Source of the DNA: an uncultured Eubacteriales bacterium
Lineage (GTDB): Bacteria; Bacillota; Clostridia; Christensenellales; CAG-138
Length of the DNA: 60,937 nucleotides
Direction: 5' to 3'
NCBI GenBank assembly: GCA_900319345.1
Contig: ONNZ01000007.1
Coordinates: 1-60,937 of the forward strand
The notes beneath the pieces are model-generated. The model made no database searches and had not been told where the DNA came from. It saw only the letters and a list, made by a program, of their open reading frames with translations. Shown here in pieces: positions 24,323 through 33,023 of the stretch. The translations under genes were made by a program, and so were the position numbers. Positions within the stretch are counted from its first letter, which is position 1. Each line of letters begins with the position of its first letter.

Positions 24323-25186
24323 ATGAAGGTATTATTGGCAGGAGCCTTCGGCAACCTGGGCTTCGAGATCCTGAAGGTTTTGACTGACAAGGGCTGCGAG
24401 GTCGTGGCCGCCGACTTGAAGGAGCGTCCCGACAATGGTCTCGAGGGCAAGTACACCTTCCAGGCCATCGACGCCACCAACCCCGAGACCCTGAAGGGCA
24501 TCTGCGACGGGGTCGATGTGGTCATCACCACCATGGGCCTCACCACTGCGTCCACCAAATTCACGTCCTACGACATCGACTACCACGGCAACCTGAACCT
24601 GTACAACGAGGCCAAGACCGCCGGCGTCAAGAAGTTCAACTACATCTCCGTCATCGCCTGCGACCAGCCCGGCGCCGAGAAGGTGCCCATGCTCCACGCC
24701 AAGTTCATGCTGGAGAACGAGATCAAGAAGGGCGACATGGAGTACGTGATCTACCGGCCCACGGGCTACTTCTACGACATCGCCAAGGTGTTCAAGCCCT
24801 ACGTGGACAAGGGCGAGATGCAGCTCCTCAAGGGCTATCACGGTGTGAAGGCCAACGTGGTGGACTGCCCCGACTTCGCCAAGTTCATCTACGACCACAT
24901 GCTGGACACCAACAAGCTCTACGAGGTGGGCGGCAAGGAGACCTACACCTACGAGGAGATGGCCAAGATGTGCTTCCGCGCCGCCGGCAAGCCCTGCGTC
25001 ATCAAGGACAGCCCCATCTGGATGTTCGGGCTGCTCGCCAACCTCCCCGCCATCAAGAAGGCCGGCAAGCACGACATCATCCTCTTCTCCAAGTGGACGC
25101 TGTCCCATGACCTGGTGGGCAAGGACGAGACCGGCGAAGGCTCCTTCGCGGAATACATCAAAGAATACTTTGGGAGGAAAGAATGA
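24323..25186 (+). CDS. Atypical SDR, NmrA/divinyl-reductase-like
   Basis: A 287-residue NAD(P)-binding protein with GAFGNLG at 7-13. The pattern YDIDYHGNLNLYNEAKTAGV, then NYISVIA, HAKFMLE and VIYRPTGYFYDI matches atypical extended SDRs, among which the closest pattern I recognise is the 8-vinyl reductase (BciA/DVR) group with its YSIVRPTAFFK motif. No classical YxxxK is seen. It starts after AAGGAGG and overlaps the next gene by 4 bases. Inferred role: NAD(P)H reduction of a C=C or C=O bond in the operon's substrate. Confidence 0.75.
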   Translation: MKVLLAGAFGNLGFEILKVLTDKGCEVVAADLKERPDNGLEGKYTFQAIDATNPETLKGICDGVDVVITTMGLTTASTKFTSYDIDYHGNLNLYNEAKTAGVKKFNYISVIACDQPGAEKVPMLHAKFMLENEIKKGDMEYVIYRPTGYFYDIAKVFKPYVDKGEMQLLKGYHGVKANVVDCPDFAKFIYDHMLDTNKLYEVGGKETYTYEEMAKMCFRAAGKPCVIKDSPIWMFGLLANLPAIKKAGKHDIILFSKWTLSHDLVGKDETGEGSFAEYIKEYFGRKE

Positions 25187-26013
25187 TGTTTACGCTGATC
25201 CCTGAATACATCGGCCAGGTGTGGCCCCTGTTCATGTGGGGCGTCATCATCGTGGCGGCCATCGGCTGCTGCATGGGCTTCAAGGAGTTCGTCTGGTTCA
25301 TGTCCGTGGGCTACGGCTTCGCGGTCATGTGCATCGGCGCCTACCTGCTGATCCTGGGCCTCATCAAGGGGTATCTGACCCCCGCCCGGGGCATCATGGC
25401 GGGCCTGTTCGTGATCTACGGCTACCGGCTGGGGGGCTACATCCTGAAGCGGGAGCTGACCAACGCCGCCTATAAGAAGACGCTGGAGAGCACCGGCTCT
25501 GCCAAGGCCATGCCCATCCCCGTGTCGGCTTTCATGTGGGTCTACTCCATGTTCATGTACACCGCCCAGACCTCCGCCCTGACCTATCGGTTCATCAACC
25601 AGGCCAAGGACAACGTGTGGGTGTGGATCGGCATCGTCATCATGGCCCTGGCCATCATCGGCGAAGCCACCGCCGATCGGCAGAAGTCCGCCGCCAAGAA
25701 GGTGAACCCCAAGCGGTTCTGCGACACGGGCCTCTATAAGTTCGTCCGCTGCCCCAACTACTTCTCCGAGGTCATGTTCTGGGTGGGCGTCACCGTGTCC
25801 GGCATCGGCGCCGTCCAGGGCAAGCAGTGGATCATCGTCCTTATCGCCCTGGCCCTCATCACCTACGTCATGTACAATTCGGCCAGCCGTCTGGAGCTCC
25901 GCCACGAGAAGACCTACGGTCTGGACCCCGAGTACCAGAAGTACTCCGACACGGTCCCCCTGCTCTTCCCCTTCACCAAGCAGTTCCACTCCATGAAGGT
26001 GTACCGGGACTAA
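25183..26013 (+). CDS. DUF1295/steroid 5-alpha-reductase-like membrane protein
   Basis: A 276-residue integral membrane protein with about seven hydrophobic segments. The C-terminal GLYKFVRCPNYFSEVMFWVGV (about 184-204) is the hallmark of the DUF1295/3-oxo-5-alpha-steroid 4-dehydrogenase and ICMT-like superfamily, which reduce or methylate lipophilic substrates. ATGA overlap with the upstream SDR implies coupled expression. Confidence 0.82.
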   Translation: MMFTLIPEYIGQVWPLFMWGVIIVAAIGCCMGFKEFVWFMSVGYGFAVMCIGAYLLILGLIKGYLTPARGIMAGLFVIYGYRLGGYILKRELTNAAYKKTLESTGSAKAMPIPVSAFMWVYSMFMYTAQTSALTYRFINQAKDNVWVWIGIVIMALAIIGEATADRQKSAAKKVNPKRFCDTGLYKFVRCPNYFSEVMFWVGVTVSGIGAVQGKQWIIVLIALALITYVMYNSASRLELRHEKTYGLDPEYQKYSDTVPLLFPFTKQFHSMKVYRD

Positions 26014-26041
26014 GGATCGCAAGCGATAAGGAGGTACCAAG

Positions 26042-26635
26042 ATGACCGTCTCCATGGCGTTGATGGACTTCGTGCCGGTGCTGCTCTTCGGAGCGGCCTG
26101 GCTGATCCTCTATAAGGATCTAAAGAACAAGCTGGACCTTTGCTCCGGCGTGCTGCTGCCCTTGGGGGCCGGGTTGGTGTTCCTGGCCGGGTTCCTAAAG
26201 GCCACCTGGAAGATGCAGAAGGCCTTGGGCGTCCCCGCGGTGGAGCTGTTCAATAAGATGATGTTCCCCACCCAGTCCGTGGGCTTCCTGCTCATGGCGG
26301 TGGGCATGCTGGCCCTCATGTACGGCCAGCGCAAGAGCGCCCGGTCCCTGACCATGGTCTGGGTCATGCTGACGGTCCTGGGGAACCTGGGCGCGTCGGC
26401 GGGCCTGGTGTGGATCGCCAGCAAGGTGAAGAAGGCCGCCGTGCCTCTGTTCATCGTGGCGTTCGTGTGCTCCATGATGATGGGCTACCTCTCCAGCCGC
26501 GACTTCGACCAGGCCTCCATGCACTGGATCGCCCAGAGCGTCAACACCCTGGGCCAGGCCCTGCTGCTCGTCGGCGCGCTGCTGGTCCACAAGGCGGGCC
26601 TTTCCGCCCCCGACGCCCTCAACAAGAAGGCATAA
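26042..26635 (+). CDS. Small polytopic membrane protein, unknown
   Basis: A 197-residue protein with about six predicted membrane segments and a basic C-terminus. I do not recognise the family. AAGGAGG precedes the ATG and it is the last gene of the TetR operon, so it may be an accessory subunit or carrier for the DUF1295-like enzyme. Confidence 0.75.
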   Translation: MTVSMALMDFVPVLLFGAAWLILYKDLKNKLDLCSGVLLPLGAGLVFLAGFLKATWKMQKALGVPAVELFNKMMFPTQSVGFLLMAVGMLALMYGQRKSARSLTMVWVMLTVLGNLGASAGLVWIASKVKKAAVPLFIVAFVCSMMMGYLSSRDFDQASMHWIAQSVNTLGQALLLVGALLVHKAGLSAPDALNKKA

Positions 26636-26642
26636 GAAACCC

Positions 26643-26686
26643 AAGAACGAAAAGGACGCCCCGGAAGGGGCGTCCTTTTCGTTCTT
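26643..26686. terminator. Bidirectional terminator
   Basis: A perfect 20-base inverted repeat (26643-26662 and 26667-26686, loop GGAA) with A- and T-rich flanks serves the TetR operon and the convergent phosphoesterase gene, whose stop codon overlaps it at 26685. Confidence 0.95.
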
Positions 26687-27728
26687 ACCAGGCGTTTTCC
26701 AGGGTGAAGGTGTCCTTCTCCGTATCCTTCTGGTAGTCGTAATCGTCGAACCAGGGGGAGTAGGTGGTCACGTGGAGGGACCGGTCCAGGGGGTCGAAGG
26801 TCAAAATGCGCAGATACCCCAGGCCGTACTTTTTATCGTCCTGGAAGTTGTACATGAGGGCGTGGACGGTGTGGCCGTCCTCGTAGGCCTTCTCCCAGCG
26901 GACGGAGCCGTCGTTGTGGCCGCAGAGGACCAGCTTCACGTTGGGGCAGGGGGCCAGCAGCTCGCTTTCCAGGGTCTTGCCCATGGGGGTCAGATTCCCC
27001 TTGTCCGTCAGGAAGCTGTGGACCAGCAGGATCGCCGGCAGGTCGGCGTGGTCCGTCAGCACCGCCCTGGCCCAGGGGAGATAGTCCTTGTCGGTCTGCC
27101 AGCCGATGCCCAGCAGCAGCACGTCCTCGCCCGCTGCCGTGAAGATGTCGTACCAGCAGACCCCGTCCCGGTAGAGCTGATCCCCCTCGTCGGCGGCGCA
27201 AAACCCGCAGGCCAGGAAGGCGCTGTAGTCCGTCTTGGTGGCCCCCACGTCGTGGTTCCCCGCCACGCACCACAGGGGGAGCCTGCCCTCGATGAGGCCG
27301 ATGGCGGCCTTGGCGTTGTCCCAGTGCCGCTGGGTGTTCCGGTTGTCCACGATGTCCCCGGTCATGAGCACGCCCAGGGCGTTCTGCTCCGCGCAGGTGT
27401 TGGCGATGTAGGCGAAGACCTTGTTGAACACCTTGGGATACCTATAGGCGTAGACCTGGGTGTCGCTGATCCAGTAAAGGCTGAAGGGCGTGGGCACGGG
27501 GGTGGGGGAGGGCGTGGGCGTAGCGGTGGGCGTGGGGGAGGGCGAGGCGGTGGCCTCCGCGACCATATAGTCGGTGACGCGCCCTGAGGCGCTCTGGAGC
27601 TGCACCTCCACCTTCAGCGGCGTCTGCCCCGTTTTGACGGCGGCAGCTGGCTGGGCGTCGCATTGAAGCAGGGGCAGGGACAGGGTGATGAGGATGGTGA
27701 CGAGCAGCACGCGCAACGAACGAAGCAT
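26685..27728 (-). CDS. Secreted calcineurin-like metallophosphoesterase
   Basis: A 347-residue exported protein. An N-terminal hydrophobic signal (LRVLLVTILITLSLPLL) is followed by a Pro/Ser/Thr repeat linker (about 61-83) and a phosphoesterase domain with GDIVDN, GNHDVG, HSFL and GHND metal motifs. The first motif reads ISDTQ, where DxH is usual, so one metal ligand is Gln, a known variation in this superfamily. ATG 27728 has AAAGGGGG upstream; an earlier in-frame ATG would bury the signal peptide. Substrate unknown, probably an extracellular phosphoester. Confidence 0.88.
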   Translation of the reverse strand: MLRSLRVLLVTILITLSLPLLQCDAQPAAAVKTGQTPLKVEVQLQSASGRVTDYMVAEATASPSPTPTATPTPSPTPVPTPFSLYWISDTQVYAYRYPKVFNKVFAYIANTCAEQNALGVLMTGDIVDNRNTQRHWDNAKAAIGLIEGRLPLWCVAGNHDVGATKTDYSAFLACGFCAADEGDQLYRDGVCWYDIFTAAGEDVLLLGIGWQTDKDYLPWARAVLTDHADLPAILLVHSFLTDKGNLTPMGKTLESELLAPCPNVKLVLCGHNDGSVRWEKAYEDGHTVHALMYNFQDDKKYGLGYLRILTFDPLDRSLHVTTYSPWFDDYDYQKDTEKDTFTLENAW

Positions 27729-27959
27729 GGATCGAAGGACCCCCTTTCTGTATGTAAGATCGGAGCACAGCATAGCACACGAAAAAGAGGGAAGGATGGT
27801 TTCGCCAGAGGAAGTCACGGTCAGCACAAACAAGACAGGATAGGGAGGCGGCCCTCTTTTTTCGATTTCCTGCATTTTGCCCCTTGTGTAAACCGGCGTT
27901 TTATGGCATTAATAAAAGAAGGGAGTTTTCCCGAAATATGACCGATAAGGGGAATGGAC

Positions 27960-29279
27960 ATGAAAGGTCTTTTTAACTGGCTGAACAAGACCAAGGTATT
28001 CCGCGACCTGTCGCCGCAGGAGTTCTCTTGGGTGCTGTACGACGTGGGCAACTCGGCCTACACCATGCTTGCCTGCTCGCTGATCCCGATCTGGTTCAAG
28101 GATCTGGCCATCGGCACGAACCCGGGGCAGATCACCGGCGACCAGGCCACCGCCTACTATTCCATCGCCATCTCCATCGTGACGGTCATCGTGGCCCTGC
28201 TGGGCCCGGTGTTCGGCGCGCTGGCCGATCGGAAGGAATCCAAAAAGATCTTCTTCCAGACCACCGTGGCCGCGGGCGTCATCGGGTGCGTCCTCAACAG
28301 CTTCACCTGGAGCTGGATGCTGTTCCTCATCGTCTACGTGCTGACCAAGGTGTTCTATCAGGCGTCCCTGACCTTCTATGACTCCATGCTCAACGACGTG
28401 ACCACCGAGGAGCGCATGGATCAGGTCTCCTCCTACGGCTACGCCTGGGGCTACATCGGCTCCTGCATCCCCTTCCTGGTGGCCATGGTGGCCTACATCC
28501 TCAGCGGCGGCCTCTCCGAGAACCTGATGCTGTTCTCCCCCCTGGTGGGCAAGATCATCGGCTTCGGCGTCACCGCCATCTGGTGGCTGCTGGTGACGCT
28601 GCCCCTCATCCGGAACTATCAGCAGAAGAACTACGTGGAGCACACCCACACCTCTGTGGGCCAGGTGTTCAAAAAGATCTTCGCCACCCTGAAGAAGATC
28701 GCCGTCCAGGACAAGAAGGTCCTGTTCTTCCTCATCGCCTTCTTCCTCTACATCGACGGCGTGGGCACCATCATCGACAACTGCATCAACATCGGCACCG
28801 ATTTGGGCCTGCCCACCGTGGGCCAGGTGGTGTTCCTGCTGGCCACCCAGGTGGTGGCCTGGATCGGCTCGTTGGTCTTCGCCAAGCTCAGCAAGAAGTA
28901 TAAGACCGTGCCGTTGATCCTGGTCTGCATAGCGGGCTACTTCGCGGTCTGCCTCTACGCGCTGACGCTGAAGACCCTGCTCCACTTCGGGATCCTGGCC
29001 TTCGGCGTGGGCTGCTTCCAGGGCTCCATCCAGTCCCTGTCCCGGTCCTACTACTCCAAGATCATCCCGCCCGAGAACTCCGGCGAGTACTTCGGCATCT
29101 ACGACATCTTCTGCAAGGGCGCGTCCTTCCTGGGCTCCGCCGTCATCGCCTGGGTCAAGCTGGCGGGCGGCACCATCAACATCGCCGTGGCCTCCCTGGC
29201 CATCTTCTTCGCCCTGGGCTTCCTGTTCCTGATCATCTCCTCCAAGCAGAAGAGCTTGAACAGAGCGTCCAACGAATAA
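27960..29279 (+). CDS. MFS transporter, UMF1/Atg22-like
   Basis: A 439-residue, roughly 12-segment transporter. The N-terminal WVLYDVGNSAYTML signature is characteristic of the Atg22-like UMF1 family, and the loop between segments 2 and 3 has GALADRKESKK. Family members are linked to amino-acid or peptide efflux. ATG 27960 is preferred over 27954 because AAGGGG lies 7 bases upstream. It precedes an aminopeptidase gene, which fits amino-acid export after peptide hydrolysis (inference). Confidence 0.9.
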   Translation: MKGLFNWLNKTKVFRDLSPQEFSWVLYDVGNSAYTMLACSLIPIWFKDLAIGTNPGQITGDQATAYYSIAISIVTVIVALLGPVFGALADRKESKKIFFQTTVAAGVIGCVLNSFTWSWMLFLIVYVLTKVFYQASLTFYDSMLNDVTTEERMDQVSSYGYAWGYIGSCIPFLVAMVAYILSGGLSENLMLFSPLVGKIIGFGVTAIWWLLVTLPLIRNYQQKNYVEHTHTSVGQVFKKIFATLKKIAVQDKKVLFFLIAFFLYIDGVGTIIDNCINIGTDLGLPTVGQVVFLLATQVVAWIGSLVFAKLSKKYKTVPLILVCIAGYFAVCLYALTLKTLLHFGILAFGVGCFQGSIQSLSRSYYSKIIPPENSGEYFGIYDIFCKGASFLGSAVIAWVKLAGGTINIAVASLAIFFALGFLFLIISSKQKSLNRASNE

Positions 29280-29280
29280 T

Positions 29281-29315
29281 TCAGTCTGCCGAATCCTGCG
29301 GATTCGCCAGACTGA
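29281..29315. repeat. Hairpin array unit 1
   Basis: TCAGTCTG/CAGACTGA outer stem (8 pairs), one C-C mismatch, then CGAATCC/GGATTCG inner stem around a TGC loop. It starts one base after the transporter stop codon. Confidence 0.8.
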
Positions 29316-29337
29316 GGCTCCGCTTTCGCTTCGCTTG

Positions 29338-29382
29338 CAGGTCCCGCTTATACGCCTGCGGCGTACCGGGCAGCGGGACCTG
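29338..29382. repeat. Hairpin array unit 2
   Basis: CAGGTCCCGCT/AGCGGGACCTG outer stem of 11 pairs encloses TACGCC/GGCGTA with a TGC loop, the same loop as unit 1. Stem sequences differ from unit 1. Confidence 0.8.
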
Positions 29383-29387
29383 TAAGG

Positions 29388-29422
29388 TGTGAGATTCACC
29401 GCGCATGTCGCTGAATCTCACA
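29388..29422. repeat. Hairpin array unit 3
   Basis: TGTGAGATTC/GAATCTCACA, a perfect 10-pair stem with a 15-base interior containing a weak GCG/CGC pair. Confidence 0.8.
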
Positions 29423-29429
29423 TATTCGC

Positions 29430-29469
29430 AGCCGCGCGTTCTTCCTTCGCAGATCGCGTGCGCGCGGCT
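29430..29469. repeat. Hairpin array unit 4
   Basis: AGCCGCGCG/CGCGCGGCT, a perfect 9-pair stem with a 22-base interior. It ends 34 bases before the aminopeptidase ATG. None of the four units is followed by a T tract, so they are not ordinary terminators. Confidence 0.75.
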
Positions 29470-29503
29470 ACACCGCGCTTGAGAAACTGGAAAGGAACGA
29501 AAA

Positions 29504-30742
29504 ATGTACACCTTTGAAGACAAACTGAAGGAATACGCCGAGCTCCTGGTCCGGGTGGGCGTGAACGTGCAGAAGGGCCAGGATCTGGTCGTCACCGCTC
29601 AGGTGGATCAGGCCTCCTTCGCCCGCATGTGCGTGAAGGCCGCCTACGAGGCGGGGGCCCGGTCCGTGGTCGTGGACTGGGGCGATGACGCCGTCAGCCG
29701 CATGACCTTTCTGAACGCTGCGGACGACGTGTTCGATTCCATCCCCGAGTATCGGGTCCAATTCAACACGGACTACGCCGAGAAGAACGCCTGCTTCCTG
29801 CGCCTGGTGTCCTCCGACCCGGAGAACCTGAAGGGCGTGGACCCCGGCCGCCTGGAGCGGATGCACCGGGCCTCAGGTCGGCAGATGAAGCGCTATCGGG
29901 AGCTCCTCATGAGCAGCGCCGTCCCCTGGAGCATCGGGGCCCTGGCGTCCCCCTCCTGGGCCAAGCTGGTGTTCCCGGACCTTCCCGAGGCGGAAGCCGT
30001 GGCGGCCCTGTGGGAGAGGATCTTCATGGCCGTCCGGGTCACCGGCGACGGCACCGCCGTGGAGAAGTGGCGGCAGCATCAGGAGAACTTGCAGCACCAC
30101 GTGGAGATTTTGAACGGCTACGCTTTCGACCGGCTCCACTACTACAACGCCCTGGGGTCCGACTTCACCGTGGGCCTCTGCAAGGGGCACATCTGGTGCG
30201 CCGGCGGGGAATTCACGCCCAAGGGCCAGTTCTTCATGCCCAATATGCCCACGGAGGAGGTGTTCACCGCCCCCGATCGGAACCGGTGCGAGGGCGTCAT
30301 CCGCGCGGCCCTGCCCCTCTCAAAGGACGGGAACGTGATCGAAAACATCCGCTTCGTGGTGAAGGAAGGGAAGATCGTGGAGGCCACAGCCTCCCAAAAT
30401 GAGGAGGTCCTCCAAAAGTCCATCGCCGTGGACGAGGGCGCGTCCCGCTTCGGCGAGGTGGCCCTGGTGCCCTACGATTCCCCCATCAGCAATTCCAAGA
30501 CCCTCTTCTACAACACCCTCTTCGACGAGAACGCCGCCTGCCACCTGGCCTTCGGCGAGGCCTATCCCATGACGGTGCAGGGGGCCATGGACATGAGCGA
30601 GGAGGAGCGCCTGGCCGCGGGCCTCAACAAATCCATCACTCACGTGGACTTCATGGTGGGCACGGCGGACCTCAGTATCGACGGCTACACCGCCGACGGC
30701 CGCTGCGTCCCCGTCTTCCGCAACGGCAACTTCGCCTTCTGA
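29504..30742 (+). CDS. M29-family aminopeptidase (AmpS/PepS)
   Basis: A 412-residue cytoplasmic metallo-aminopeptidase. Family marks include GQDLVV near the N-terminus, FMPNMPTEEVFTAPDR (about 244-259), GASRFGEVAL, HLAFGEAY and HVDFMVGT, supplying the expected Glu, Glu, His, His and Asp metal ligands. It trims N-terminal residues from peptides. The start follows AAAGGAACG. It lies downstream of an Atg22-like transporter and a hairpin array that may modulate its expression. Confidence 0.94.
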   Translation: MYTFEDKLKEYAELLVRVGVNVQKGQDLVVTAQVDQASFARMCVKAAYEAGARSVVVDWGDDAVSRMTFLNAADDVFDSIPEYRVQFNTDYAEKNACFLRLVSSDPENLKGVDPGRLERMHRASGRQMKRYRELLMSSAVPWSIGALASPSWAKLVFPDLPEAEAVAALWERIFMAVRVTGDGTAVEKWRQHQENLQHHVEILNGYAFDRLHYYNALGSDFTVGLCKGHIWCAGGEFTPKGQFFMPNMPTEEVFTAPDRNRCEGVIRAALPLSKDGNVIENIRFVVKEGKIVEATASQNEEVLQKSIAVDEGASRFGEVALVPYDSPISNSKTLFYNTLFDENAACHLAFGEAYPMTVQGAMDMSEEERLAAGLNKSITHVDFMVGTADLSIDGYTADGRCVPVFRNGNFAF

Positions 30743-30773
30743 CGGCGATAAATGTAAAAGATCGTTTAACAAT

Positions 30774-30807
30774 GCGGGAATCTCCCTGGGGAGGTTCCCG
30801 CTTTCTT
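30774..30807 (+). terminator. Terminator of the aminopeptidase gene
   Basis: GCGGGAA...TTCCCGC stem (30774-30801, with an inner CTCC/GGAG) followed by TTTCTT. Confidence 0.85.
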
Positions 30808-30834
30808 GAATTTGGGCGTAGGAAAGCGTATACT
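30806..30834 (+). promoter_or_regulatory. Promoter of the YARHG operon
   Basis: TTGAAT (30806-30811), 17 bases, TATACT (30829-30834), 40 bases before the first YARHG-domain gene. Confidence 0.7.
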
Positions 30835-30873
30835 ATTGCCAAAGTATCCTTAGGAATGGGGGGAGAGGGACCC

Positions 30874-32139
30874 ATGGAGCAGGGGAAGAAGAAGACATAC
30901 ACCGTAAAGGACCCGGCCCGGCTGGCCGTCGTGGTGGCGGCTGCTGTGGGCATCCTGCTGCTGGTCCTGGGCTGGGTATTTTTCCTGGGCCGGGTGCGGC
31001 GGCAGACGGCGGATCTGGCGGCCTATACCACCCTGACGCGGACGGGGGAGACCGTCACGGCGGTGCTGGACGTGGACAGCCTTTTGACCGAACTGGCGCT
31101 TCCCGATCCCAGGACCGACCCCAAGGCCGCCCGGAACCCGGCGGTGAAAGCCCTCATGAACATGGAGCTGACGTTGGCCTTCACCGAGGAGCCGGACGTG
31201 ATCGCCGTGACCGCGGACGTGAACGAAGGGGCCCTCAAGCGCAAGGGCATCGTGTTGAAGGAGAGGACCTGGACCGGCCCCGCCAAGGTACTGCCCCGGA
31301 CGGCCCCGGAGGAGCCGATCCTCACCGAGCAGGTGGTGGACAAGCCCAAGACCGTGCTGCGGGAGGGGTATCTGGCCGCCCTGCTGGACGAGGAGGGCAA
31401 GGGGCTGAACCTGGGGCCCGTCTGCGAAAAGGTGCGCTTCGAGCGGGATCGGCTCTCAAAAGAGATATTTGGTAACAACTATGTTACAAGTAAGACGAAT
31501 GTTTGGTTTATAGTATACCCGGAGGGCAGCGAACGGCACAACGCGTACCGGGCCCTCTTCACCCTGGCGGAGACGGGGGAGCCGGAGGTCCGGTCCATCC
31601 GGAACTGCTGCTTCACCGTGGACGTGCTGGACCTCAGCTACCGGGAGGGGACCGGAGTGGGCTTCGCCAAAACGGACGTAGCCATCTACCCCACCTACGA
31701 GGAGGCGTCCAGTTTGGCGGAGTTCACGGCCCAGGGCTGCACCATCACGGAGCTGGCGGGCGGCAGCGCCCAGGGCCCGGACCGGCCCAGCTTCGATTAC
31801 AACGGCTTCGTCCGCTTCGTGGGCCTGCCTATGAGCCATCCTCTGCCCGACGGGAGCCTGTGGTCCCCCAGCTCAGATCCCCTGGAGGAGGACGATCTGT
31901 GGCGGCTGGTGGGCAACGGGGAGTACACCATGGCGGAGCTGCTGGACTATGTGTGCATGGAGATCTACGCCCGCCGCGGCTACACCTTCCCCAACGAGGA
32001 CCAGACGGTCTATCGGCAGCACTTCGATGCCTGCGACTGGTACAGGGCTACTGAGGACGCCCCGGAGCGGTTCATGACCGCCACGGAGCGCGATAACCTG
32101 AATCGGCTGCGTCGGCTGAAGGACCTGCTGGAATCCTGA
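30874..32139 (+). CDS. Membrane-anchored YARHG-domain protein 1
   Basis: A 421-residue protein with one N-terminal membrane segment (about 16-38) and a large outside domain. The C-terminal 70 residues (LLDYVCMEIYARRGYTF, then FDACDWY and ERDNLNRLRRLKDL) are a clear YARHG domain, an extracellular module with a conserved YARxG motif of unknown function. ATG 30874 has GGGAGAGGG upstream; the alternative ATG 30856 lacks good spacing. It resembles the protein two genes downstream, implying duplication. Confidence 0.85.
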   Translation: MEQGKKKTYTVKDPARLAVVVAAAVGILLLVLGWVFFLGRVRRQTADLAAYTTLTRTGETVTAVLDVDSLLTELALPDPRTDPKAARNPAVKALMNMELTLAFTEEPDVIAVTADVNEGALKRKGIVLKERTWTGPAKVLPRTAPEEPILTEQVVDKPKTVLREGYLAALLDEEGKGLNLGPVCEKVRFERDRLSKEIFGNNYVTSKTNVWFIVYPEGSERHNAYRALFTLAETGEPEVRSIRNCCFTVDVLDLSYREGTGVGFAKTDVAIYPTYEEASSLAEFTAQGCTITELAGGSAQGPDRPSFDYNGFVRFVGLPMSHPLPDGSLWSPSSDPLEEDDLWRLVGNGEYTMAELLDYVCMEIYARRGYTFPNEDQTVYRQHFDACDWYRATEDAPERFMTATERDNLNRLRRLKDLLES

Positions 32140-32165
32140 TTGCTACTCTATCGGAGGTACTTGAT

Positions 32166-33011
32166 ATGAAAACGATCCGCACGATCATCGCGACCCTGTC
32201 CGGCGTACTGCTGACCTTCGCCCTGGTGGCCTGGTTCAGCGTCCGTCGAAACGCGGCCTTCATTCAGCGCACCATCTATCAGGGCTTCGACCAGACCTTC
32301 GTGGTGGCCCTGGTCATGGGATGCGCCTTTCTGCTCATCGCCGTGATCCTCACCGTGGCCATCGTCAGCACCGAGAACGACGCGGCGGACGAGGAGGACG
32401 AGGAGCCCATCCGGCAGCCCCGGAGACGGCCCCAGGCCTCGGCGGAGCAGCCCTATCGCCGGGTGACCCGGCCCCAGCCCAAGGCCCAGCTGAAAGCGGG
32501 GCAGGAGGAGGGCTTTGCCCGCCCCAAGGGAAAGGCGGCGGAGCAGCCCAAGCCCAAGAAGCGGGAACGGGCCACGGAGACCCCGGACGACATCGTCATT
32601 CGGCGGGAGGAAGCTCCGGTGAAGAAGGCGAAGAAGCACGCGCACCCGGCGGCGGAGGCTCCGGCAGCGGAGAAAGCGCCTGTGGTGGCGGAAGCCCCCG
32701 CGCCCGTGGAGGAGACGCCGGTGGAAGAAGCGCCGATCGTGGAACCCGTGGCGGCGCCGGAACCTGAACCGGAGTCGGAAGCGGAAGCGGCGCCCGTCCC
32801 CGAGCCGACGGAAGCAGCGAACGAGCCGGCAGAAGCAGCGAACAAGCCGGAACCCGTCCCCGACGGGGCGGAGGAAGCCCCCGAGGCGGCCCAGGAGGCC
32901 CCGGCGGAGGTGCCTGCCCCCGCCCAGGAGGACATGATCCGCTGCGTCTTCTGTGGCGCCAGCGTGGCTCGGGGCGTCCAAGTCTGCCCGAACTGCGGCA
33001 AAAAGATGTAA
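32166..33011 (+). CDS. Membrane protein with Pro/Ala/Glu-rich region and C-terminal zinc ribbon
   Basis: A 281-residue protein with two N-terminal membrane segments (about 5-22 and 46-68), a long basic then acidic Ala/Pro/Glu-rich disordered stretch (about 80-255) and a C-terminal zinc ribbon, CVFCGASVARGVQVCPNCG. The charged region likely faces the cytoplasm. The family is not recognised. It is sandwiched between two YARHG proteins with short spacers and probably belongs to their complex. Confidence 0.78.
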   Translation: MKTIRTIIATLSGVLLTFALVAWFSVRRNAAFIQRTIYQGFDQTFVVALVMGCAFLLIAVILTVAIVSTENDAADEEDEEPIRQPRRRPQASAEQPYRRVTRPQPKAQLKAGQEEGFARPKGKAAEQPKPKKRERATETPDDIVIRREEAPVKKAKKHAHPAAEAPAAEKAPVVAEAPAPVEETPVEEAPIVEPVAAPEPEPESEAEAAPVPEPTEAANEPAEAANKPEPVPDGAEEAPEAAQEAPAEVPAPAQEDMIRCVFCGASVARGVQVCPNCGKKM

Positions 33012-33023
33012 GGGGTAGGACCC

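Noticed and set aside
22170-26635. Naming the operon a known bilirubin-reductase (bil) locus
   Set aside because: It lacks the old-yellow-enzyme-type reductase and flavodoxin arrangement I associate with that system.
29281-29469. CRISPR array
   Set aside because: The four hairpins differ in sequence and have no common direct repeat with regular spacers.
32580-32940. Tandem DNA repeats in the Ala/Pro/Glu-rich segment
   Set aside because: The repetition is degenerate amino-acid bias in a disordered linker, not a true nucleotide repeat array.
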